Positions 20,300-32,509 of a stretch of 64,000 nucleotides of DNA are shown piece by piece. The stretch spans positions 149,859,917-149,923,916 of the forward strand of contig NC_053391.1 in NCBI RefSeq assembly GCF_905171765.1, in the 5' to 3' direction. The notes under the pieces are model-generated. The model ran no database searches and was not told the DNA's origin. It saw nothing but the letters and a program-made list of their open reading frames with translations. Each line of letters opens with the position of its first letter. The stretch's first letter is position 1. The DNA is from Bufo bufo. Its lineage: Eukaryota; Chordata; Amphibia; Anura; Bufonidae. The position numbers and the translations under genes are program-made.

Positions 20300-23200
20300 C
20301 CCCTTAAGGACGCATGACGTACCGGTACGTCATGGGTTTAAACCGTGATTGCGGCGCGGCGGGGGTTAATCGAGACAAGATGCCTGCGGTTTGCGGCTTT
20401 ACCTGCGGTTGCAGCGGCGATCGGGCGGTGCCATAGGGTCCCCATGCGGCTGTAGGGGGGACCCGATGGCATGGAAGGCAGCGCGATGTCTAAGGAAAGC
20501 ATCGTGCTGCCTTCCGGTGACGAGCCTGTGAGATCCAGCCCCCTGGATCTCACAGGCCGGAAGCTGTATGAGTAATATTAGAATGCATTGTAAATATTGA
20601 GTAATATTGGAATGCATTGTAAAGGAATATACCCCCCAAAGTTCAAGTCCCAAAATGGGAAAAAAAAGTTGAAAAAATAAAGTTTTCCTCCCAAAAAAAT
20701 TAAAGTTTCAAGTAAAAATAAACAAAAATGTCATTTCCCCCAAATAAAGTCAAAAAAAAAAATCGTAAAAAATAAGGGGAAAAAAAAGTATATATATTAG
20801 GTATCACCGCGTCCGTATTGACCGGCTCTAATAACATATCACATGACCTAACCCCTCAGATGAACACCATAAAAAATAAAAAATAAAAACTGTGCTAAAT
20901 AAACCATTTTTTTGTCACCTTACATCACAAAAAGTACAACAGCAAGCAATCAAAAAGGCGTTCGCCCACCAAAATAGTACCAATCTAACCGTCACCTCAT
21001 CCCGCAAAAAATTTGCCCCTACCTGAGACAATCGCCCAAAAAATAAAAAAACTATGTCTCAGAATACGGAGACACTAATACATCATTTTTTTTGTTTGAA
21101 AAAAGCTGTTATTGTGCAAAACTTACACATTAGGTATCTCCGCGTTCGTATCGACCGGTTCTATAAAAATATCACATGACCTAACCTCTCAGATGAACAC
21201 CGTAAAAAATTAAAAAATAAAAACTGTGCTAAATAAACAATTTTTTGTCACCTTACATCACAAAAAGTGTAATAGCAAGCGATAAAGTCACACGCACCCC
21301 AAAATAGTGGCAATAAAACCATCATCTCATCCCGCAAAAATCATACCCTACCCAAGGTAATCGCCCAAAAACTGAAAAAATGATGGCTCTCAGACTATGG
21401 AAACACTAAAACATGATTTTTTTGCTTAAAAAATGAAATCATTGTGTAAAACTTACATAAATAAAAAAAAGTATACATATTAGGTATCGCCGCATCCGTG
21501 ACAACCTGGTCTATAAAAATATCACATGATCTAACCTGTCAGATGAATGTTGTAAATAACAAAAAATAAAAACAAACCAAAACAGCTATTTCTTGTTATC
21601 TTGCCTCACAAAAAGTGTAATCTAGAGCAACCAAAAATCATATCTACCTTGAACTAGTACCAACAATACTGCCACCCTATCCCGTAGTTTCTAAAATGGG
21701 GCCACTTTTTTGGAGTTTCTACTCTAGGGGTGCATCAGGGGGGCTTCAAATGGGACATGGTGTAAAAAAAAAAACAGTCCAGCAAAATCTGCCTTCCAAA
21801 AACCGTATGCCATTCCTTTGCTTCTGCGCCCTGCCGTGTGCCCGTACAGCTGTTTACAACCACATATGGGGTGTTTCTGTAAACTACAGAATTAGGGCCA
21901 TAAATATTGAGTTTTGTTTGGCTGTTAACCCTTGCTTTGTTACTGGGAAAAAATGGATTAAAATGGAAAATTTGCCAAAAAATTTACATTCTGAAATTTC
22001 ATCTCCATTTGCCAATAACTCTTGTGGAACACCTAAAGGGTTAACGACGTTTGTAAAATCTGTTTTGAATACCTTGAGGGGATTAGTTTCTTAGATGGGG
22101 TCACTTTTATGGAGTTTCTACTCTAGGGTTGCATCAGGGGGGCTTCAAATGGGACATGGTGTAAAAAAAAACAGTCCAGCAAAACCTGCCTTCCAAAAAC
22201 CGTATGGCATTCCTTTCCTTCTGCGTCCTGCCGTGTGCCCGTACAGCTGTTTACGACCACATATGGGGTGTTTCTGTAAACTACAGAATTAGGGCCATAA
22301 ATATTGAGTTTTGTTTGGCTGTTAATCCTTGCTTTGTTACTGGGAAAAATGGATTAAAATGGAAAATTTGCCAAAAAATTGAAATTCTGAAATTTCATCT
22401 CCATTTGACAACCTGGTCTATAAAAATATCACATGATCTAACCTGTCAGATGAATGTTGTAAATAACAAAAAATAAAAATTAACCAAAACAGCTATTTCT
22501 TGTTATCTTGCCTCACAAAAAGTGTAATCTAGAGCAACCAAAAATCATATCTACCCTAAACTAGTACCAACAATACTGCCACCCTATCCCGTAGTTTCTA
22601 AATTGGGCCACTTTTTTGGAGTTTCTACTCTAGGGGTGCATTAGGGGGGCTTCAAATGGGACATGGTGTAAAAAAAAACAGTCCAGCAAAATCTGCCTTC
22701 CAAAAACCGTATGCCATTCCTTTGCTTCTGCGCCCTGCCGTGTGCCCGTACAGCTGTTTACAACCACATATGGGGTGTTTCTGTAAACTACAGAATTAGG
22801 GCCATAAATATTGAGTTTTGTTTGGCTGTTAACCCTTGCTTTGTTACTGGGAAAAATGGATTAAAATGGAAAATTTGCCAAAAAAGTTAAATTCTGAAAT
22901 TTCATCTCCATTTGCCAATAACTCTTGTAGAACACCTAAAGGGTTAACGACATTTGTAAAATCTGTTTTGAATACCTTGAGGGGTGTAGTTTCTTAGATG
23001 GGGTCACTTTTATGGAGTTTCTACTTTAGGGTTGCATCAGGGGGGCTTCAAATGGGACATGGTGTAAAAAAAAACAGTCCAGCAAAACCTGCCTTCCAAA
23101 AACCGTATGGCATTCCTTTCCTTCTGCGCCCTGCCGTGTGCCCGTACAGCTGTTTACGACCACATATGGGGTGTTTCTGTAAACTACAGAATTAGGGCCA

Positions 23201-24170
23201 TAAATATTGAGTTTTGTTTGGCTGTTAACCCTTGCTTTGTTACTGGGAAAAATGGATTAAAATGGAAAATTTGCCAAAAAATTTAAATTCTGAAATTTCA
23301 TCTCCATTTGCCAATAACTCTTGTAGAACACCTAAAGGGTTAACGACATTTGTAAAATCTGTTTTGAATACCTTGAGGGGTGTAGTTTCTTAGATGGGGT
23401 CACTTTTATGGAGTTTCTACTCTAGGGTTGCATCAGGGGGGCTTCAAATGGGACATGATGTAAAAAAAAACAGTCCAGCAAAACCTGCCTTCCAAAAACC
23501 GTATGGCATTCCTTTCCTTCTGCGCCCTGCCGTGTGCCCTTACAGCGGTTTACGACCACATATGGGGTGTTTCTGTAAACTAATGAATCAGGGCCATAAA
23601 TACTGAGTTTGGTTTGGCTGTTAAGCCTTGCTTTGTAACTGGAAAAAATTATTAAAATGGAAAATCTGCCAAAAAATTGAAATTTGGAAATTGTATCTCT
23701 ATTTTCCATTAATTCTTGTGCAACACCTAAAGGGTTAACAAAGTTTGTAAAATCAGTTTTGAATACCTTGAGTGGTGTAGTTTTATAGAATGGGGTCATT
23801 TTTGGGTAGTTTCTATTATGTAAGCCTCGCAAAGTGACTTCAGACCTGAACGAGTCCCTAAAAATTGGGTTTAATAACTTTTTTTGGAGGTATTACTAAG
23901 TATTATAGAAGTAGAGAAATTGAAACTTGGAAATTAGCAATTTTTTACAAATTTTTGGTAAATTTGGAATTTTTTTATAAATAAAAATGATTTTTTTTTT
24001 ACTTCATTTTACCAGTGTCATAAAGTACAATATGTGACGAAAAAAACTGTCTCAGAATGGCCTGCATAAGTCAAAGCGTTTTAAAGTTATCAGCACTTAA
24101 AGTGACACTGGTCAGATTTGCAAAAAATGGCCAAGTCCTTAAGGTGAAATAGGGCTGAGTCCTTAAGGGG
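20300..24170. mobile_element. piggyBac-like non-autonomous element with internal tandem units
   Basis: TTAA (20296-20299) then CCCCTTAAGGAC, and at the right GTCCTTAAGGGG then TTAA (24171-24174). TTAA target plus CCC-starting ends is the piggyBac pattern; no transposase is present, so class is inferred. The inside is built of tandem units: about 320-340 bp units with TATCACATGACCTAACC, CAGATGAACACCGTAAAA and TTGTCACCTTACATCACAAA (20790-21690), then 396-bp units starting at 21695, 22095, 22602, 22998 and 23394 with GGAGTTTCTACTCTAGGG and CATCAGGGGGGCTTCAAATG. A further copy lies at 51824-53832. Open frames here repeat with the unit and are spurious. Confidence 0.65.
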
Positions 24171-24469
24171 TTAAAGCCTACTAGGCCAACAATGGGCCCA
24201 CACTGCAGAATCATTGTTTTCTGGGTCACTTAACTGTCACTGAACTACCTCAGCACGACCATAGGCTTTGAAAAACCGACATCGCCTGCAATCTCCCGAA
24301 CGTTCGCACGAGCACAGTCATCACTACACCAAGATTGACTCATAGAGGAATAAAATTTATGTCATGAGTGTGTCAACTATTGACAACTCTTTGCGGTTGC
24401 TTGCGGTGCGTTAAACGGGGAGTTTGGTCTGTCAGAGTTTGGTCTGTCACTGTGAAGCTGGCGTAACCC

Positions 24470-25362
24470 TAAGGCCCCTTTCACACGAGCGAGTATTCCG
24501 CGCGGATGCGATGCGGGAGGTGAACGCATTGCACCCGCACTGAATACTGACCCATTCATTTCTATGGGGCTGTGCACACGAGCGGTGATTTTCACGCATC
24601 ACTTTTGCGTTGCGTGAAAATCGCAGCATGCTCCTCTTTGTGCGTTTTTCACGTAACGCAGGCCCCATAGAAATGAATGGGGTTGCGTGAAAATCGCAAG
24701 CATCCGCAAGCAAGTGCGGATGCGGTGCGATTTTCACGCACGGTTGCTAGGAGACGATCGGGATGGAGACCCGAACCTTATTATTTTCCCTTATAACATG
24801 GTTATAAGGGAAAATAATAGCATTCTGAATACAGAATGCTAAGTAAAACAGGGCTGGAGGGGTTAAAAAAAAATAAAAAGTCATTTAACTCACCTTTATC
24901 TCCGTGATTCACCATGGTAAAAGATCATGTGACGTACCATGTGATGACCAGAGTGACGTCATCCCAGGTCCTTAAACTATAGTTAATGCTCTCCACAGGT
25001 CCTAGACAGTAAAAGAGCAGACGGAGATGCCCGGCATCGCGAGCAAGTGGATTAAGGTGAGTTAAATGATTTTTTATTTTTTTTAACCCCCTCCAGCCCT
25101 GTTTTACTTAGCATTCTGTATTCAGAATGCTATTATTTTCCCTTATAACCATGTTATAAGGGAAAATAATACTATTTACAGAACACCGATCCCAAGCCCG
25201 AACTTCTGTGAAGAAGTTCGGGTTTGGGTACCAAACACAGGCGATTTTTCTCACGCGAGTGCAAAACGCATTACAAGGTTTTGCACTCGCGCGGAAAAAT
25301 CGCGGGTGTTCCCGCAACGCACCCGGACATTTTTCCGCAACGCCCGTGTGAAAGAGGCCTTA
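24470..25362. mobile_element. Foldback element, Harbinger-like, about 0.9 kb
   Basis: TAAGGCCCCTTTCACACGAG at 24470 is answered by the inverse of TAAGGCCTCTTTCACACGGG at 25362. The inner arms 24785-24905 and 25050-25170 are near-perfect (CCCTTATAACATGGTTATAA, GCATTCTGAATACAGAATGC, CAGGGCTGGAGGGGTT). The left arm also contains a smaller hairpin of its own around CCATAGAAATGAATGGGG (24545-24690). GGCC/TTTCACAC ends relate it to the other TAA-flanked foldbacks here, but TAA versus TTA at the two sides leaves the duplication uncertain. Confidence 0.65.
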
Positions 25363-25738
25363 CACTACCTGATCGATACAACATCATACCTGATCGTATA
25401 CACACACTGGATGTTTTAAGGCATGTTATTCCAAACAATTTAGGAATGTTAGGTGATTTATGCCCTTTATGGATTAAAACCCGACTCTGCGTCAACTATG
25501 TAATTTTCCATGGGAGTTTTGCCATGGATCCCCCTCCGGCATGCCACAGTCCAGGTGTTAGTTCCCTTGAAACAACTTTTCCTTAACTATTGTGGGCAGA
25601 AAGAGTCCCTGTGGGTTTTACAATTCGCCTGCCTATTGAAGTCTATAGAGGTTCACCCGATTCCCCCGTTCGCGAACATTTGCGTAAATTCGCTTTCGCC
25701 ATTCGCGAACGGAAAATTTGATGTTCGCGACATCTCTA

Positions 25739-26330
25739 GTGACAGATGCAGACAATGCCGCAAATTAAGTATTTTGCACAAAAAGGTAGTTTTTTTAATA
25801 ACAGAATATGACAGCAGTATATAACTCTTGAATTTCACACTGACAGATGTAGCAAAGGCTGTAAAATTAAGTATTTTGCCCAAAAAGGGTGTTTTTTAAA
25901 ACCCAGAAAATTATTGCTGTATTTCTAGCTTAAATTGCACACTGACTAATGCGGCAGAGGCCCAAGATGGAGGGTATTGCCAAAAATGGGTGTTTTTTCA
26001 AACCCAGATGCAGCAAAGGCTGCAATATTAAGTACTTTGCCCAAAATGGGTGTTTTTTTCAATAACAGAATATGACAGCAGTATATAACGCTTGAATTTC
26101 ACACTGACAGATGTAGCAAAGGCAGTAAAATTGAGTATTTTGCCCAAAAAGGGTGTTTTTTAAAACCCAGAAAATTATTGCTGTATTTCTAGCTTAAATT
26201 GCACACTGACTAATGCTGCAAAGGCCACAGATGTAGGGTCTTGCCAAAAATTGGTGATTTTTTTAAACCCAGAATATAATTGCAGTATTTCAAGCTTTTA
26301 TTTGACTGTCACAAATGCACATATGCTGTG
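25739..26330. repeat. 101-bp tandem array of family-C hAT, second part
   Basis: The array broken at 17822 resumes in register after the nested hAT, with GATGCAGACAATGCCGCAAA, TTTTGCACAAAAAG and AATAACAGAATATGACAGCA. Units become more divergent towards the terminus. Confidence 0.85.
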
Positions 26331-26563
26331 CTGTTGCACAGAACTTGCATAAAATGGCCGCCACCCACCTAACTAACAGACGGATAAAAGTTAATTTTCT
26401 GGGTCACTGGGCTCAGGGCAGGGTAAAAAGATTGTGCACTGCACCCACAAAAAAAAATCTAGGTAGATCTCTGAGTTAACGAGCACTTCTGATTAAAGAT
26501 TCTGTCCTATTCTCTCCCTCACAGCAGCAGCATCCTACCCCTACACTAATCAGAGCAGAGCAG

Positions 26564-26673
26564 CTTATATAGAGGCTGGGTCACATGCTGCACTGGCCAA
26601 TCACAGCCATGCCATTAGTAGGCATGGCTGTGATGGCTTCTAAGGGCACACAAGTTAAACGCTTGTTGATTGG
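26564..26673 (-). promoter_or_regulatory. Predicted promoter of family-C hAT
   Basis: On the minus strand TATATAAG lies at 26571-26564, with CCAATCA upstream (plus ATTGG at 26669-26673) and a reversed CCAAT at 26596-26600. It is about 260 bases inside the element end and faces the transposase. Inferred from motifs. Confidence 0.5.
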
Positions 26674-27218
26674 CTGCTATGCAGCCTTTCAAAAAGCGCC
26701 ATTAACTCGCCGAACACCGAACCTGAACCCGAACTTTTACTGATATGTTCTGGTTCGAGTCCGTGGTCCAAAAATCCTAAAGTTCGGTATGAACCCGAAC
26801 TTTACAGTTTGGGTTTGCTCAACCTTACTGATGATCAATTTGAATGTAAGATGACTATATGACCACTTACTTATATAGCCGTTGTTGATATGCTGTGCCA
26901 TTTGCTATACTATAAATGTCACGTTACCTTGTTGGGCAAATCTTCTGTACTGTTTTTATAGAGGTCTTGTCCATAAAATGTCTAATGATGGAGTGTTATG
27001 TGAACAGACATATCACTCAGCCTCCTCCATTCAGACATACTACACCCACACTAAACTCCTAACAGTGCAAGTACAAATAACATGTGCAGTGTATTTGAAT
27101 GGAGAATGTTGTAGCTTATTAAGTGCAGTTTAGTAACAAAGGCTATATTACTAAGTGCCATATAGTCATCTTACATCACATTCATCAACAGTAACCAGAA
27201 AGTGGCCAACCTCTTTAA

Positions 27219-27677
27219 AGTCCAAGTGCAATGTGTATATGTATAATCTCAAATGGAAAAGGTTCAGTTCAATATAATCTAGAAATGTTGGAAAATGTCA
27301 CATAAATATCACTCATCTCTAAATTATTTTTACTTTTTATGTTATTGTAATATGTAAAGCTTACAATATTCACCTTTACATATAACACCTATTAGTTGTC
27401 TAAATAAAACAGAACAGCCTCATATTAAAAACCCTAAATGTGGCCATCTGATAGTGTTTCTTCATTAATAACAATCCAGCATTCTTACCCCCATCTCATT
27501 ACTATTACTTGTAGTAGAAGAGGGAGACACTATAAACCGTTTCATCTTCATCTAGGCTACCTATGCTCATGGGTTCCATTATATCTGTATAGTATGCCTC
27601 AATGATAGATTGACTTCTATAGCAAAAATTGGTACTACCCAGCTGTATAATTTATTGATTGGATATAACCTCTTATA
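27219..27677. other. Gene-free stretch
   Basis: No coding region, repeat unit or RNA structure recognised between the end of the T2-like palindrome and the CR1 tail. The sequence is AT-rich and may be ordinary intergenic DNA, one of few such stretches in the window. Confidence 0.4.
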
Positions 27678-28690
27678 TTAGTAACATAGTAACATAGTAT
27701 ATAAGGCCGAAACAAGTCATCTGTCTATCCAGTTCGGCCTGTTATCCTGCAAGTTGATCCAGAGGAAGGCAAAAAAAAAAATGTGAGGTGGAAGCCAATT
27801 TTCCCCTCTTAAGGTGGAAAAAATTCCTTCCCAACTCCAATCAGGCGATCAGAATAACTCCCTGGATCAATGACCCCTCTCTAGTAGCTATAGCCTGTAA
27901 TATTATTACACTCCAGAAATACATCCAGGCCCCTCTTGAACTCTTTTAGTGAACTCCCCATCACCACCTCCTCAGACAGAGAGTTCCATAGTCTCACTGC
28001 TCTTACCGTAAAGTATCCTCTTCTATGTTTGTGTACAAACCTTCTTTCCTCCAGACGCAGAGGGTGTCCCCTCGTCACAGTCCCAATCCTGGGGATAAAT
28101 AGATGATGGGAGAGATCTCTGTATTGGCCCCTGATATATTATACATAGTAATTAGATCTCCCCTCAGTCGTCTTTTTTTTAAAGTGAATAACCCTAATGT
28201 TGGTAATCTTTCAGGGTACTGTAGTTGCCCCATTCCAGTTATTACTTTAGTTGCCCTCCTCTGAACCCTCTCCAGCTCTGCTATGTCTGCCTGGTTCACA
28301 GGAGCCCAGAACTGTACACAGTACTCTATGTGTGGTCTAACTAGTGATTTGTAAAGTAGTAGGACTATGTTCTCATCACGGGCATCTACGACCCTTTTAA
28401 TGCAACCCATTATCCTATTGGCCTTGGCAGCAGCTGCCTGACACTGGTTTTTACTGCTTAGTTTGCTGTTTATTAAAATTCCTAGGTCCTTTTCCATGTC
28501 AGTGTTACCGAGTGTTTTACCATTTAGTATGTACGGGTGACTTGCATTATTCCTTCCCATGTGCATAACCTTACATTTGTCAGTGTTAAACCTCATCTGT
28601 CACTTATCTGCCCAAGCCTCTAATGTATCCAGATCCATCTGTAGCAGTATACTGTACTCTTCAGTGTTAATTACTTTACATTGTTGTAAT
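27678..28690 (-). pseudogene. CR1 ORF2 3' fragment, same subfamily as 13394
   Basis: Starts at GTAACATAGTAACATAG, the reversed TATGTTAC tail, and runs to about 28690, covering the part of ORF2 after the FADD box: MRFNTDKCKVMHMGRNNASH, ILNGKTLGNTDMEKDLGILI, LVRPHIEYCVQFWAPVNQ and the NNITGYSY C-terminus. Protein identity to the plus-strand copy looks above 90 percent by eye. A frameshift near 28077 splits it, and TGA replaces the W of ADKWQ upstream at 28597. It is 5'-truncated, so the reverse transcriptase core is absent. Confidence 0.85.
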
Positions 28691-29455
28691 ATATATTATT
28701 ACCTCTTTTTAAAGTAAACAAGGACAAAATCAAAGTTAAATAACTAAGGCCAACCCAAACTCAAGTAGATTTCCTAGTCCCTTAAAAATATTTTGTTTAT
28801 AACAATGATTATATAATTTATTTTCTTCAAGCTTATTTATTGATAAGTGACCAGAAATTCACAATTGCAACTTAATCTGGCAATCATATATAAATGAGTT
28901 GAAAAGATCACAAGAAAATTTCCGTTTTCAATTTTCTTAATGAACAGTAGCTGTTAGTCTTCTTAAATTGTTGCTTTTGATTTGGCCAGTATCCATTGCA
29001 CCTTTACAGTTGATATGATGTGCCAAAGTCATAAAAGCCACTTTTTTGCTAGATTCAATTAACTTTCTCCACAGAGATGTAAGACTAACTAAAAGAAAAT
29101 AAATTTACACTTTAAGGCACTTAAAGAAGTTTGATGAGGCATTTTGCCAAACAGCTTGGTGGTGCTTATGCTTCTTAGATTTTTTTTCCACATATGAAGT
29201 GAGTAATTGGAGAACATCATTCCCAAATATTAAAATCTGGCGTTACTCATAAGTTCTAAGTGATTTTAAAAATTAACTAATCGCATTAAAAGAGAATGAA
29301 TTTATATGTTTTTTGCCAAATGCATGCTATCACTGGAAGGACACTAGAGATTGAGAAGTTATGTGAGCATTTTACTGTAGTAAAATAAGGTGCAACGGTG
29401 TGTACAGATTTAGAAGAGTTAACACACACTTAGTGAGGCATCACATTTAGTTAAC
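28691..29455. other. Gene-free stretch
   Basis: No coding, RNA gene or repeat was recognised. AT-rich, with no repeat shared by eye with the rest of the window. Probably non-repetitive or very old DNA. Confidence 0.4.
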
Positions 29456-29830
29456 GCGTTATGACTGTGACTGTTAACTCTGTTCCATTCCTGCTAGATG
29501 TGCTTTTACCTGTTTTCCGTTTGTGTACAGGCCTTTTCTGCTCTCTGACCCATCCTGTGCCTGTCCTGTGTATTGACCCTTTTCTGCTTGCCCTGACCTT
29601 GGACCCTTTACCGTATTGCACACACTCTGCCGCCCCTGACCTCGCCTGTCCCTGACTACAATTTTACCTTCCCCCTTGGTTCCCTGAATTGGGGTCTTTG
29701 ACTCCTGTGGATCAGCTGTTAACCACTACCACGAGGCAGTGGTCTGGTGGCTCCACTGCAATGAAGTCAAGATCCCTGCATAGGGGTTAAAGGCTGAATA
29801 CCAGGGGACTGCCAAGATAATTCCCTTAGG
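29456..29830. repeat. Pyrimidine-rich dispersed repeat, class unknown
   Basis: Stands out by composition from its AT-rich flanks: repeated CCTGTGCC, CCCTGACC, TGACTCCTGTGG words and CTGTTAACCACTACCACGAG. It resembles sequences I associate with frog retroelement ends, but no reverse transcriptase, terminal motif or duplication was found. The open frame at 29461 has no recognisable domain. Confidence 0.3.
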
Positions 29831-31596
29831 ATTAGCTCTAAGTCAAATCTATTGATTACCACAGTGGTTTCACACCCACTGTCATAACAACTCCTAATAC
29901 TATTAACAATGCTGTTGCAATTGCCAACAATTTAAAGGGAACTTTTAGTTATGGACTATAAAGCTGCACAAACTAAGGACCAAAATGCCCTTAATTTATA
30001 TTGCAGTATACTTGTGTTCAAAATAGAGACATGGAGGTAATTACAGATCATGCTTACTCTGTGTAGATAGTTGGGGCTGTTTTTACTGTGTTGAGGCCTC
30101 TAAGGGGTACTATTACTATTTGGGCATCATAGGGAGCAGTATTACTGTGTTATGCACAAAGGGGGCACTATTCCTGTGTGTGTGGTAAAATGGAGGGCAC
30201 AAAGACATTATAGTTAGTTGTAGAGTCTCTTAGGGCAGCAGGAAGCACAATATCGGTGGAACCAGAAGGATAAATAGCTTGGGTAGAGGATGGGGAGGAC
30301 TGTGTTTCAAAAGCCTGTAACTACTGGTGGCAAAATTCTGGTTGCTGTAAATGACAATCTGCATTCTGCTGAGAGATTCAGTCTGGTCTTCATATTTGTC
30401 CAGAACTATCATTACAATATTGTAGAATTCCTAACATGATAAGTAACTAATATTGGAATACAGAATAAAATATGCTCTATTAATACAGAACAAATGTATA
30501 CTGCGGAAAATATAACAGAAATGTTGTTCCAGTGAAGCCCTATTTACGTTTCAGAAGACAACAATGAGAACATAAAGTCCCCAGCAAAAAAAATGTTATA
30601 TATGCAGCACATTTCATCACAGCAATACAATCCTCTAACAGTCTTTATTCACTAATATTTCCTCAAGGATTTCTTTTATGGCTGCTATAAAAGAAAGATG
30701 CTCTTGATGGCAGCAGTATTCTAATCATCATGTAAAATGTAGGAAGTTTTCACTCCCTTGGCCTTAAAACATGTTTATTCACAATCCAGCAATACAAATG
30801 CTGAAAGCATAGTCTCAAGGTGGAAAACATGCATTGTATTGTTATGCCATGCTAGAATAAATGGTTGGAGAGAATATTTATCATTAATAGTTTTTATTAT
30901 CATTTTTTTCTTTATCGATGCAAAAACATAACTAATAAGTAGAAATGACTGCAACTGCTAAATGTCCCCCAAGATTGGCAAAACACTGCATGCAAATTTT
31001 GCACAATACAATACAATTATATTCCACATATACATGTATCCAATAATCTTAAAAGCAACCTGTCATGAAATTCATGCTGTCCTATCTCAGAGCCACAGGC
31101 AGTAGTGATCGGCATGCTATGTTGAACAGTGTGCCGGTAATTTATGGTTATGGTATTGTAAGGTCAAACTCACAGCTCCTTGCAGCATGTAGCCAATACT
31201 ATGCGGCATACTGTACATTTAATCTGTATTCATGATATTCAGGCTCATCCCACCCCTACTACTGATTGACAGATTTCTACCTGTGCATGATAATAGGGTG
31301 AAAAGTGTCAACCTGGTAAACAGAAGGTAAACGGGGATGATTGCATATCATGAATACATCCAAAGTGTAAGATGCAGGTGGACTGGTGACAGACAAACGT
31401 CATGTGTAGTTAACTCTTTCTTTACTGAAGGTGGTTAGGATTAAAACAACGGCAACTGGAAACATAACTGACAAAACCTGTACATAACAACTGCTAGCAG
31501 CAGAGTCAATCTCTCTTAATAGTGGCTGGAATTTATCTGTGCTGGGACCACTTCTAGCAGTCTCCATAATGATAACAGTCCCTATAAGGTAGCTGG
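29831..31596. other. Gene-free stretch with possible T2-like ends
   Basis: No gene. TTAAAGGGAAC at 29931 and TTAAAAGCAACCTGTCATGA at 31049 look like single termini of T2-like elements, but no inverted partner was seen. The rest is AT-rich and featureless to inspection. Confidence 0.35.
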
Positions 31597-32509
31597 TAGA
31601 GATGAGCGAATTTCTCAAGTATTCAATTCGGAATGTTCGCTGAATTTCCCCCAAAAATTTGATTTGATCCAAATTTATTTGTGACGAATTGCGTTAAAAA
31701 AGCAGCTATTTCCTGAGAACCTGTATAGTGGTGTAGAACACTGCATTGCAGAAACATACATAGGGAGACATGCAGATGACAAGCGTCACTCTTATAATCA
31801 CTTCACTTATGTGGTCAGTTACTGGGCAAAAACTGACCAAATAATTTAAGTGTGAACTCAGCCTTACAGGTCAATGTTAACAGACAGACTGCAATTTCCC
31901 CCTCCAGAAGCAAGCATTAATGGGAGTACTTTTATACAGTGGGGAAAAAAAAGTATTTGGTCAGCCACCAATTGTGCAAGTTCTCTCACATAAAAAGATG
32001 AGAGAGGCCTGTAATTTTCATCATAAGTATTAGTGATGAGCAAGCATGCTTGGCCGAACACCTGTTCGGCTCGAGCATCGCTATGCTCGGCAAGTGGCGG
32101 TACTCGGCCAAGTACCACATGTGCTTGAGCGGCATGCTCAAGTCTCCTCCCCGCACGTTTCGCGGCTGCTAATCAGCCAATAAACGTGCAAGTAAGCACT
32201 GCCATCACTGTAATACCAGGAACGCATCATCGGGTGCCATATAGCACCCGATGACAGGGGATCGGCTCATTGCGAGTCAGGGAGAGCTGTGTTTAGGAAG
32301 GGACAGATAGTGTAGGGAGATTGTGATCGCAATATATTCCAGTGAATAACGTTTCAAAGACCCAAAAGTTATTTTAAGGACTATTGTGTGTGATGGCAGA
32401 AAATTAATTGTGTAGTACTCGATTATTTTTAATACTTTGCGAAATAGCGATTCTTTTGCTATATAGAAGGTGTCTGCAGTGACTTCTGACATCTGTGCAG
32501 CAATACCTT

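Larger units (their letters stand above)
17823..25738 (+). mobile_element. Family-B hAT element nested in family-C hAT
   Basis: Ends TAGAGATGTCGCGAAC (17823) and the inverse GTTCGCGACATCTCTA (25738) are flanked by CTGACAGA (17815-17822) and GTGACAGA (25739-25746), an 8-bp duplication with one mismatch, cut from the host tandem unit. Order: promoter (about 18025), 125-bp array (18236-18615), truncated transposase (18619-19866, split by a MITE), then a 3' region enlarged by a piggyBac-like element and a foldback. The transposase lacks its N-terminal two thirds, so this is a deletion derivative. Confidence 0.85.
7245..26827 (-). mobile_element. Family-C hAT element, hosting several later insertions
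   Basis: Termini TAGAGTTGAGCAGAC (7245) and the inverse GTTTGCTCAACCTTA (to 26827) are flanked by an 8-bp duplication, CTGATGAC (7237-7244) and CTGATGAT (26828-26835), the hAT hallmark. Orientation is minus: promoter near 26564, transposase 16400 to 10383, 3' end at 7245. Later insertions are a CR1 (13391-16124), a T2 MITE (16535-17235), a family-B hAT (17823-25738) and a foldback (8321-9174); without them the element is roughly 7.4 kb. Subterminal regions are rich in GTTCGGG/CCCGAAC words. The transposase is broken, so it cannot move itself. Confidence 0.8.
7210..27218. mobile_element. T2/Kolobok-like palindromic MITE, split by a hAT nest
   Basis: The left end TTAAAGGTGTTGGCCACTTT (7210) and the right end, reverse complement TTAAAGAGGTTGGCCACTTT (27218), are inverted repeats that continue inward: ACTGATGA...GAATGTAAGATGACTATATG on the right of the hAT (26836-26870) pairs with 27140-27190. 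The intervening 7245-26827 is the inserted hAT nest, so the MITE itself is only about 430 bp. TTAA at each end plus TTAAAGG matches the T2 group known from Xenopus; assignment is by termini only. Confidence 0.65.

Noticed and set aside
23422..23832. 136-codon minus-strand frame
   Set aside because: Lies across the 396-bp units of the piggyBac-like element; related frames recur with each unit.
29461..29655. 64-codon frame in the pyrimidine-rich repeat
   Set aside because: No domain, no conserved start context, and composition explains it.
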